Origin: Okapia johnstoni | Taxonomy: Eukaryota > Chordata > Mammalia > Artiodactyla > Giraffidae | NCBI GenBank assembly: GCA_024291935.2 | Contig: CM044311.1 | Coordinates: 19,491,001-19,555,000, forward strand | Length of the DNA stretch: 64,000 nucleotides | Direction: 5' to 3' | Shown here: positions 56,121 through 64,000 of the stretch, piece after piece | How the letters are laid out: the number at the start of each line of letters is the position of its first letter | Position numbering within the stretch: position 1 is the stretch's first letter | Made by a program: the position numbers and the translations under genes | Notes under the pieces: model-generated | Seen by the model: the letters and a program-made list of their open reading frames with translations, nothing else | What the model was told of the DNA's origin: nothing | Database searches by the model: none

Positions 56121-57175
56121 ATTAGGCTCAACCACATTCTTGTTAATCAAAATAGGAACCTTTGCAATCAACACACTTTTGACAATGATAAATAAGTTTA
56201 TTTATTACTGTAACACAAAAATCTATGTTTCAGGATTTTATGAACTCTTGTAAAGCAGCCTCTGTCTGTCTCCTGCTGGTTGTGGAAGCATTTTCCCTGC
56301 AAAAGTTGTCCAGACGCTTGAAGTGGCAGTTAGTTGGCTAGAGGTCAGGTGAGTGTGGCAAACGAGGCAAAAGTTTGTAGCCCAATTCATTCAACTTTGA
56401 AGCATTTGTTGTGTGACTTGTGGACTGGTGTTATCATGGAGAAGAACTGGGTCCTTTCTGTTAACCAATGCTAGCTGCAGGCATTGCAGTTTTCAGTGCA
56501 TCTCATAGATTTGCTGAGGAGACTTCTCAGATGTAATGGTTTTGCAAGCATTCAGAAAGCTATAGTGGATCAGACTGGCAGCAGACCATCAGTGATCATG
56601 ACCTTTTTTGGTGCAAGTTTGGCTTTGGGAAGTACTTTGGAGCATCTTCTCAGTCCAGCCACTGAGCTGATCATCACCAGTTGTCTGTCATATAAAATCC
56701 ACTTTTCATCACAATCTGATCAAGAAATGGTTCATTGTTGTGGCATAGAATAAGAGAAGATGATACTTTAAAATTATGATTTTTTAAAATTTTCATTCAG
56801 GTCATGAGGCACCTTTTTATTGAGCTTTTTCACCTTTCCAATTTACTTCAAACACTGAATGACCATAGAATGGTCAACACTGAGTTCCTTGTCAGCTTCT
56901 TATGTAGTTATAAGAGTCTCAGCTTCGATGATGGCTCTCAATCAGTCGTTGTCACTTCTGATGGCCGACCACTATGATACTCTTCTTCAAGGCTCTTGCT
57001 TCCTTTGCAAAACTTCTTGAACCAACACTGCACTGTACATTTGTTAGTAGTTTTGGGGCCAGATTTGTTGTGGGGTTGGCAATTACCTGTACTGCTTCAT
57101 GACCCATTTTGAACTCAAATAAGAAAATCTCTCAAACTGGCTTTGTGTCTAACAGTATTTCCCTAGTCTGAAATG
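56121..57175 (-). mobile_element. Mariner DNA transposon with decayed transposase
   Basis: The minus strand encodes a mariner transposase in pieces. From the 57110 side: MGHEAVQVIANPTTNLAPK near the start, a short HTH-type region, KVPHDLNEN (mariner WVPHEL-type box) near 56800, CDEKWILYD near 56710 with the first catalytic Asp, LLHDNTS near 56440 with the second, and HSPDL near 56350 with the third (mariner D,D34D type). Frameshifts and stops break the frame, so it is immobile. I see no clear terminal inverted repeats or TA duplication. The 89-codon plus frame (56484-56753) is a shadow. Confidence 0.82.
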
Positions 57176-57255
57176 AAGCAAAAGTTTGTAGTTCAATTCA
57201 TTCAACTTTGAAGCATTAGCTGTCTGACCTGTGGTCTAGTGTTGTCATGGAGAAG
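57176..57255 (-). mobile_element. Second mariner fragment, tandem to the first
   Basis: About 80 bp nearly repeating 56367-56446 (10 differences by eye): 'gcaaaagtttgtag', 'aattcattcaactttgaagc', 'gtcatggagaag'. It carries the codons of the HDN box region. It adjoins the 5' side of the larger element in the same orientation and is itself cut by BovB 13, so it is the remnant of a second insertion or of a duplication. Confidence 0.75.
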
Positions 57256-57347
57256 TTGATAATGAGCAGGGAGGCCTGGTGTGCTGCAGTCCATGGGGTC
57301 ACAAAGAGTCAGACACAACTGAGTGACTGAACTGAACTGAACTGAAC
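57256..57347 (+). mobile_element. BovB LINE fragment 13 (3' terminal ~90 bp)
   Basis: Only the extreme 3' end: 'gagcagggaggcctggtgtg', 'gctgcagtccatggggtcac', 'gactgaactgaactgaactg'. The clean AACTG repeat suggests a relatively young copy despite its small size. An A10 run follows at about 57351. Confidence 0.92.
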
Positions 57348-57724
57348 ATTAAAAAAAAAATACAGTAATAACAAGTCATTAGTAAAAAACATAAACCGAG
57401 AAATGTGCATTAAAGTGGTGACCATGTCTAAGAATATATCCCAATATCAAATGGTAAATTTCAACAATGCAAGACCACAATTACTTTTGCATCTACTTAA
57501 TAGTTCAAGAATTTGAAATAATATGAAAACCATGTTAAAATATAGAGCTTAAACCTCTCTATTTTACATCAAGAACTTCAGTCTCATAAGTGCTTTATAG
57601 GTTATTACTTTTTCTATTAGTTTTTCTATAGCAATAGCTTACCCAAGAGAGAAATTAATTCTGCCCAAGAGCAAAAAATTATTAAAAATATTAAAAAGAA
57701 CCTTTAACATTCATGCCAGAGAAC
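57348..57724. other. No gene seen
   Basis: AT-rich spacer beginning with an A10 run. Confidence 0.4.
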
Positions 57725-57865
57725 CTAGGAATTATATGCCGAGCACTTCACATATATTGATCCTAATACTTGCAGAATCTCTGTAAGAGAATATTCCCCT
57801 TTATATGCAGAAAAACTACAGCCCTGAGAGTTTAGACATCTTAACTAATAGGTACTGGGAAAATT
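57725..57865 (+). mobile_element. MIR SINE relic
   Basis: 'gccgagcacttcacatatat', 'tgatcctaatacttgcagaa' and 'gcagaaaaactacagccctg' follow the order of MIR landmarks (gagcgctttacatgtattaactcatttaatcctcacaa ... cagatgaggaaactgaggc). Highly diverged. Confidence 0.45.
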
Positions 57866-58024
57866 AATTGATGCCTTTCTCATTGCAGAAAACTGCCTCT
57901 GGCTGGTCATTCTATTCTCAGGTCTTTTCTCTTCATTTTCATCCATAGCACTTAATTTTCACAAATTGACAACTGAATTTTGTTAAAATTAGAAAGAAAT
58001 ATTTTTACTGTACTTTATCCTGGA

Positions 58025-59548
58025 GTGAGAAGTCCAGTGACTCTTAGGAAGCATTACTACAAACAAAGCTAGTGGAGGTGATGAATTCCAGCTGAGCAAT
58101 TTCAAATCCTATAAGATGATGCTGTTAAAGTGTTGCACTCAATGCCAGCAAAATTGGAAAACTCAGCAGCAGCCACAAGACTGAAAAAGGTCAGTTTTCA
58201 TTCCAATCCTAAAGAAGGGCAATGCCAAAGAAAGTTCAAACTACCGCACAATTGCACTCATTTCATGTGCTAGCAAGGTCATGCTCAAAATCCTCCAAGC
58301 TAGACTTTAACAAGACATGAACTAAGAACTTCCCGATTTACAGGCTGGAATTAGAAAAGGCAGAGGAATCAGAGACCAAATTGCCAACATCTGTTGGATC
58401 ATAGAAAAAGCAAGAGAATTCCAGAAAAACACCTACTTTTTCTTCATTGACTATGCTAGAGCCTTTGCCTGTGTGGATCACAACAAACTGTGGAAAATGC
58501 TTAAAGAGATGTGAATACCAGAACGTCTTACCTGTCTCCTGAGAAATCTATATGCAGGACAAGAATCAACAGTTAGAACCAGACATGGAACAATGGACTG
58601 ATTCAAAATTGGGAAAGGACTACATCAAGGTTGTATATTTTCACCTTGCTCATTTAAATTATATGCAGAGTATATCATGCAAAATACCAGGCTGAATGAA
58701 GCTCAAGCTGGAATCAAGATTGCCAGGAGATATATCAATAATCTCAGATATGCAGATGACACCACCCTAATGGCAGAAAGCAAAGAAGAACTAAACAGCC
58801 TCTTGATGAAGGTGAAAGAGGAGAGTGAAAAAGCTGGCTTGAAACTCAACATTCAAAACACTAAGATCATGGCCTCCCATCCCTTCACTTCATGGCAAAT
58901 AGATGGGGAAACCATGTAAACAGTGAAATACTTTATTTTCCTGGGCTCCAAAATCACTATGAATGGTGAATGCAGCCATGAAATTAAAAAAAAATACTTG
59001 CTCCTTGGAAGAAAAGCTATGACAAACATAGACAGCATAATATTAAAAACCAGAGACATCACTTTGCCCACAAAGGTCTGTATAGTCAAAGCTACGGTTT
59101 TTCCAGTAGTCATGTATGGATGTGATATTTTGACCATAAAGGCTGAATGCTAAAGAACTGATGCTTTTGAACTGCAGTGTTGGAGAAGACTCTTGAGAGT
59201 CCCTCGGACAGCAAGAAGATCCAACCAGTCCATCCTGAAGGAAACCATTCCTGAATATTCATTGGAAGGACTGATGCTGAAGCTGAAACTCCAATACTTT
59301 GGCCACCTGATGCAAAGAGCTGACTCATTGGAAAAGACCCTGATACTGGGAAAGATTGAGGGCAGCAGGAGAAGGGGATGGCAGAGGATGAGATGGTTGG
59401 ATGGCATCACCGACTCAATGGACATAAATTTGAGTAGACTCTGGAAGTTGGTGATGGACAGGGAGACATGGTGTGCTGCAGTTCATGGGGCTGCAAAGAG
59501 TCAGACACCACTGAGCGACTGGACTCAACTGAACTGACTGATACTTCA
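58025..59548 (+). mobile_element. BovB LINE 14 (RT to tail, ~1.5 kb)
   Basis: The second longest BovB. RT landmarks in order: 'ACKASGGD'-like start, QQIWKTQ-like codons, RGTRDQIANI-like codons near 58360, FIDYARAFACVDHNK near 58440 (palm box with the first Asp kept), a stop in the EMGIPD block, the YADD box intact at 58749-58760, [19 protein letters not shown], a TAA before TVK at 58917, a (A)n expansion in the HEIKRR block at 58987, then an open C-terminal piece (59193-59537) with [11 protein letters not shown]. Tail gactcaactgaactgactg. Confidence 0.96.
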
Positions 59549-60527
59549 AAATATTTTAGAAGAGTCTTGCCAATGGTCACTCACATTTTTGCTCATGGCT
59601 GTGCTTTAAACATTCTGAATATCATAAAAACTCTCAAGATTTTTCAGATGAATAATGTATCCTGATCCTATGGTCTCCATATGATCTCCAAAAGGTGGTG
59701 ATGAGGGAAGTGAGCCACTTTATTTGTCTTGAGTGTCCACCCCTGAAACAGTTTGTGTAGTTGACAATAAAACAGTTCTTACATTACTAGAGTCATGCTG
59801 TAGAAACTTTGGATGTATCAATCATGTTCAGTTCTTCTTAGCGTCACCTGTTTGTAACATGTGCCAGGGAAGGGGTGTCATTATGGAAATGAGAAGTAAA
59901 TACCTTTATATTTTGACTGACTATCTGGGGAACATAAGTGATGATCTGTGTGGAAAATAAAAAAAAAAATACTGAATGTCTTCACATCAAAGTTTCTTTG
60001 TCTTTCCTTCCCTCTTTTATTTATTAGTTTTTAATTAATTTAGAGAAGGGCAATATCTGAAAGAGTTTCCAAGGGAAATTGCTCTGCTGGTGAATTAGAG
60101 TGTGAGAGTAGTCTGAGAATGAGGAATGACCACAGCTTTAGCTGTGTTATTAGGCAGAAAAAAGTATTTTTTTAACAGTCTGAGTAGAAGGCAACATAAG
60201 TACCATTAAAAGTTTAGCTGTTCCAGAAGTAAAAAAAAAAAACACCTCATTACTTTCACAATTTTTCTCATGCAAGAGGTACCCAAGGGCATCATGAAAA
60301 GGATGCTAGCTGATATTTTTTACTATGTGAGTGTACATTCTCCAAGAGAACTGCCAGTTCTGCCACCTGGGCAGAATGCAGAGGCAGCAGGAAAATTCAA
60401 AACTTCATAGAACACAGACTACAGACCTTAGCTCCATGCTATAGCATGGAATAAAAACAACAGCAACAAAAACTGAAAGAAATGTGTGGCATCAAAAGTC
60501 ATAGTATTTGGTGATTTCATGATGTTA
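59549..60527. other. A-tailed segment of unknown origin, then unassigned DNA
   Basis: 59690-59972 ends in AATAAA merged with an A11 run (gaaaataaaaaaaaaaatac), and a 75-codon frame (59733-59960, Cys-rich, ending CGK) stops just before it. The form is that of a processed-transcript 3' end, but I recognise no parent. A second A run (60228-60242) follows. Nothing else is recognised up to 60527. Confidence 0.3.
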
Positions 60528-60662
60528 CATGGTGGCATCACTGACTCAATGGATGTGAACTTAAGCAAACTCTGGGAGACAACGAAGGACAGGGAAGCCT
60601 GGCACGCTGAAGTCTATGGGGTCTCAAAGAGTCAGACACAACTTAGTGATTGAACAACAACA
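60528..60662 (+). mobile_element. BovB LINE fragment 15 (3' terminal ~135 bp)
   Basis: 'gtggcatcactgactcaatg', 'aagcaaactctgggagacaa', 'gaaggacagggaagcctggc', tail 'gattgaacaacaacac'. An ACAAC-tail type like copy 9. Confidence 0.93.
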
Positions 60663-60782
60663 CGATGTTATATAATGAAAATAATTGTTACTATGAAATT
60701 GCAGGGGATAATACAGGAAGGTTGTACATGTATGGACATAGGGGGTTTATGGGAAATTGGAGTTTCCTCTCAGTTTTGTTGT

Positions 60783-60783
60783 T

Positions 60784-60824
<41 letters not shown>

Positions 60825-60878
60825 CTATATATATATATAATATATATCTGTTGTGAACCTATACATACATATAGTATA

Positions 60879-60966
<88 letters not shown>
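60783..60966. repeat. Compound microsatellite (TA)n(CA)n...(GT)n(TA)n(GA)n
   Basis: TA (~13 units) and CA (~8) at 60783-60826, a TA-rich bridge, then GT (~7), TA (~16) and GA (~18) at 60876-60966. The two halves are roughly mirror-like (TA-CA versus GT-TA) and could pair as a hairpin. Confidence 0.95.
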
Positions 60967-60967
<1 letters not shown>

Positions 60968-61144
60968 AAACGGTGGTTATCGGGGCACAAAAATAAGGAA
61001 ATTGGAGAAATGTTTACTGTGCAAGCTTATGTACAGCATAGTGATTATAGCCAACAATACAGTATTATGATTTTCCAAGTTGCTAAGAGACTAGATTTTA
61101 ATTGTTCTCACCACACACAAAAAAAGATAATTATGTGACATGCT
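60967..61144 (+). mobile_element. L1 LINE 3' end, part 1
   Basis: Sense old L1 3' UTR: 'acggtggttatcggggcaca', 'cagcatagtgattatagcca', 'agttgctaagagactagatt', 'ttctcaccacacacaaaaaa'. Interrupted by a Bov-A2; resumes at 61436. Confidence 0.75.
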
Positions 61145-61157
61145 AGAGATGTTAGCT

Positions 61158-61422
61158 TGGAGAAGGAAATGGCAACCCACTCCAGTACTCTTGCCTAGAG
61201 AACCCTGTGGACAGAGGAGCCTGGTGGGCTGCTCTCCATATGGTGGCACAGAGTCAGACATGACTGAAACCAATTAGCATGCATGCATGCATTGGAGAAG
61301 GAAATGGCAATCCACTCCAGTATTCTTGCCTGGAGAATCCCAGGGTCAGAGAAGCCTGGCAGGCTGCCGTCTGTGGGGTTGCACACAGTTGGACATGACT
61401 GAAGCGACTTAGCAGTAGCAGC
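61158..61422 (+). mobile_element. Bov-A2 SINE (dimer) with 13-bp target-site duplication, inside L1
   Basis: Sense dimer: ggagaaggaaatggcaaccc, first monomer ending 'catgcatgcatgcattggag', second monomer 'cactccagtattcttgcctg' to 'gactgaagcgacttagcagt' and an AGC tail. Flanked by perfect agagatgttagct (61145-61157 and 61423-61435). Confidence 0.96.
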
Positions 61423-61435
61423 AGAGATGTTAGCT

Positions 61436-61548
61436 AACTCTATGGTGGTAATTATATTGCAGTATGTAAATATACCAAATTAACATGAGGTACATCTTAA
61501 ACTTACATCATGTTTATGCCAATTATTTATCAATTAAAAAAAATCACT
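61436..61548 (+). mobile_element. L1 LINE 3' end, part 2
   Basis: Continues after the Bov-A2: 'gtggtaattatattgcagta', 'taaatataccaaattaacat', 'tttatcaattaaaaaaaatc', reaching the poly(A) of the element at about 61543. Confidence 0.7.
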
Positions 61549-61549
61549 C

Positions 61550-62960
61550 ACCAGAATGGTACATTTGCCTTAAAGATGAAACTGTATAAACGAATCATAA
61601 TCAATCAGTCCACAGTTAACCTTGGGGTCCAACCCTTGGAGTTGGAAAAATGTATAATGACTTATATCCATCATTATAATATCATACAGAGTATTTTCAC
61701 TGCCCTCAAAATCCTTTATGTTCTGTCTATTCATCCTTCCTCCCTGCTCCCTGCCAAAATCACTTTTGGCTACCACTGAACTTTTCACTGTGTTCATAAT
61801 TTGTTTTTCCTTTTCCAGAATGATACATAGTTGGAATCATACAATATGTAGACATTTCAGATTAGCTTCTTTCACTCAGCAACATATTAACACATTTAAG
61901 GCTCTTTCGTATATTTCCATGGTTTGATAGCTTATTTGATTTTTGTAATGAATAATGTTCCATTGTTTGGATATTCCACAGTCGAGTTTACCATTCACCT
62001 AACTGAAGGACATCCTAGTTGCTTTCAAGTTTTGGCAGTCATGAATAAAACTGCTGAAAAAATCAATATGGGGATGTAAGTTTCTAACGTTTTACATAAA
62101 TACCAGAGAGTATGATTGCTAGATCGTATAGTAAGAGTACATTTAGTTCTGTAATTAGACTTCAAACTATTCTCCAATGTGACCATGCTATTTTACTTTC
62201 CCACCAGCAATAAGTGTGAGTTTCTCCTGCTCTCTATCTTCCCCGCATCTGACGGTGTCAATGTTCAGATTTGTGCCATTCTAGCAGTTACACAGTTGTA
62301 TCCTATTAGTGTTTTAAATTTCATTTCCCTGAGAACTTATGATGTGGAACATCTTTTCACATGCTTGTTTGCTATCTGCATATCTTTTTTTTGGTTACAT
62401 ATTTGTTAAGGTCTTTGGATCATTTTTTAATCAGTTTTTTTTCTTATTTTTGAGTTTTAAGGTTTCTTTATTTTGGATAACAGTCTTCCATCAGTGTGCT
62501 TTTTGAAAATATTTTTCTCCCAGTCTGTGACGCTGAGCTTTGCAAGGAAGAAATTTTAATATTAATACATTTCTGCTTATCAATGATTTCTTTCAGGGTT
62601 CCCATCTTTGGTATTTAAAAAGACATCATCATGCTCAAGGTCATCTGCAATTTCTCCTGTGCTATCTTCTAGGAGTTTATAGTTTTGCATTTTTACATTT
62701 ATATCTAGGATCCATTATGCATTCATTTTTTGAAGCATGTAAAGTCGTTCATTTTTCTGCAGGTGGATGCCCAGTTTCAGCACTGTTTATTAAAGATACT
62801 ATCTTTGTTCCATTGTATTGTCTTTGCTTCTTGTCAAAGATTAGTTGACTATATTTATAGAGGTCTATTTCTGGACTCTCTATTCAGTAGCATTGATGTA
62901 GTTGTATATTCTTTCTCCAGTACCACACTGTCTTTATTTATAGCAAGTCTAGAAGTCAAA
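61550..62960 (-). mobile_element. L1 LINE relic (antisense, ~1.4 kb)
   Basis: Long antisense L1M-like segment: 'atagttggaatcatacaata', 'ttccatggtttgatagctta', 'aaggacatcctagttgcttt', 'atgattgctagatcgtatag', 'ttctaggagtttatagtttt', 'ttccattgtattgtctttgc', 'taccacactgtctttattta'. It shares the 61640-61930 block with 26760-27010. The plus-strand frames of 69-102 codons here are shadows. Confidence 0.75.
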
Positions 62961-63129
62961 TAGCAGCAGTCTAATCTTTTCTTCTCTTTTATTCTCTTTC
63001 TTTCATATTTATGTTTTCACAAGGACTATTCATAGAGAGGAACTAACCGCTAAGACTTAGGCAATACTTCCCAAAAAGGTTTGATTCAAAAACTTTTCAC
63101 TATTAAGAAGAAATGCTTCTGGAAACAGG

Positions 63130-63570
63130 TGAGTGTTGGAAATTGTAATTATTATGTGTCCACTTGGCTGGGACTGAAGCATTCAGTTATTCAACACTAA
63201 CAAAATTATCGTTAACCTAGGTGTTGCTGGGAAGGTATTTTGTAGATGTGATTATATTTATCATTAGTTTATTTCCATTAATGGAGATTAGCCTCCTTAC
63301 TTTGAGTGGACTTTGTATAATCAGTCAAAATAACTTAAGAGAAAAATAGCTTTTCCCTGAGGAAGAAGAAATCCCACATATGTACCCCAACATAAACTCT
63401 TATCTGAGAGTAAACAGCCTGCCAACCTGCCCTGTGGATTTCAGACTTTCTCAACCAGACCCTACATTTATGTAAGCCAAGATCAGTCCTTGAAATAAAT
63501 GTCTTTATGCACACCACACATACACACATTCTACTGATTCTGTGTTTGTCTCACAGATACAGAAACCATA
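63130..63570 (+). repeat. Old interspersed repeat (same family as 37650-38072)
   Basis: Sense landmarks: 'atgtgtccacttggctggga', 'aacctaggtgttgctgggaa', 'ggtattttgtagatgtgatt', 'ttccctgaggaagaagaaat', 'cctgccctgtggatttcaga', 'ccttgaaataaatgtcttta', then a CA-rich stretch and 'ctgattctgtgtttgtctca'. Related to 50848-52030. Family name not assigned. Confidence 0.6.
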
Positions 63571-64000
63571 TTAGCTATTTATTTTACTCTTGCCATGTCA
63601 TATTTGACCTAGTCTTAACAACATACTAGATTTTTCTCTTGCTTTAAGCTGTGAAGAGGCACATGGAACTCCTAATGCATGGTGTATATGCATCTTAATC
63701 ATTTCTGTTTAAAAAAACTAAATCATGATCATTTTTAAACAACAGATAACTAAAATTGAAGAAGCTCAAATTAATCATTTTCTAAATATAAGATGATTTA
63801 CCAGGAAATCATCTCTATAGTAGCATAATTTTAAAGATACTTATTTTTCTCCTCTAATCATACTAAGTCAGCACTGAGAAAATTCCTTGAACTCTGGAGA
63901 TATTGTCACTGGAATCAGTCTTTGGAATATGCATGCAATCATAGCTGCTGTTGTATTTGACATTTCTATCCTTCAATGTCAGTTCTCATTAACGTTCTGG
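63571..64000. other. No gene seen
   Basis: AT-rich DNA to the window end without frames over 60 codons or a recognised repeat. Confidence 0.4.

Noticed and set aside
56484..56753. 89-codon plus frame at 56484-56753
   Set aside because: Antisense to the mariner transposase codons.
62540..62848. 102-codon frame with hydrophobic segments
   Set aside because: Antisense of an L1 relic; apparent membrane segments come from T-rich antisense codons.

Overview
This window reads as intergenic nuclear DNA of a ruminant, most likely a bovid (cattle, sheep, goat or buffalo type). It is AT-rich and contains no intact host gene. The assignment rests on the repeats: at least 15 fragments of the RTE-type LINE BovB, about 20 tRNA-derived Bov-tA SINEs, several Bov-A2 SINEs (the dimer with a CTG/CAG tail), CHR-1/CHR-2 tRNA-Glu SINEs, and L1 3' ends of the cetartiodactyl and ruminant type. 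BovB, Bov-tA and Bov-A2 together are a pecoran signature. All family names are from my knowledge of these repeats; no database search was run.

Layout. 0-9.8 kb: BovB tails at 214 and 1270, scattered Bov-tA copies, two dinucleotide tracts around a SINE (5587-5896), an L2 relic (6.7-7.2 kb), a CHR-2 SINE, and a well-preserved 5'-truncated BovB (8786-9801) that still has about 330 open RT codons. 10-17.3 kb: seven Bov-tA copies, a solo LTR with TG...CA ends (14563-15207), and L1 3' ends split by SINEs. 17.3-20 kb and 27.9-29.3 kb: two copies of the same endogenous retrovirus (LTR plus leader only), one cut by a BovB, the other abutted by a BovB and cut by a CHR-1 SINE. A third, solo-LTR relative ends at 32355. 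21.1-22.7 kb: an L1 3' end with an inverted 5' part, then the only host-gene relic, a MIA2/cTAGE5-like pseudogene with four in-frame stops. 23-44 kb: L1, L2, MIR, hAT (MER5-type) and old mammalian repeats, BovB 5-8, and a 5'-truncated L1 with a target-site duplication (37145-37590). 44.7-47.1 kb: the longest BovB (endonuclease to 3' tail), thoroughly broken. 48.5-53 kb: three more BovB fragments. 53-56 kb: quiet AT-rich DNA. 56.1-57.3 kb: a mariner element and a tandem fragment of a second. 58-59.5 kb: a 1.5-kb BovB. 60.5-64 kb: a compound microsatellite, two L1 segments in opposite orientation and an old repeat.

How it fits together. There is no operon-like or pathway logic. The structure is a record of layered insertions: old mammal-wide elements (L2, MIR, MER5, L1M) were hit by ruminant elements (ERV, mariner, BovB, Bov-tA), and then by younger SINEs that often still have perfect target-site duplications. 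Reading frames over 60 codons are almost all BovB RT relics, their antisense shadows, L1 relics, or SINE-encoded frames. I found no tRNA or rRNA gene, no CRISPR array and no convincing undescribed system.
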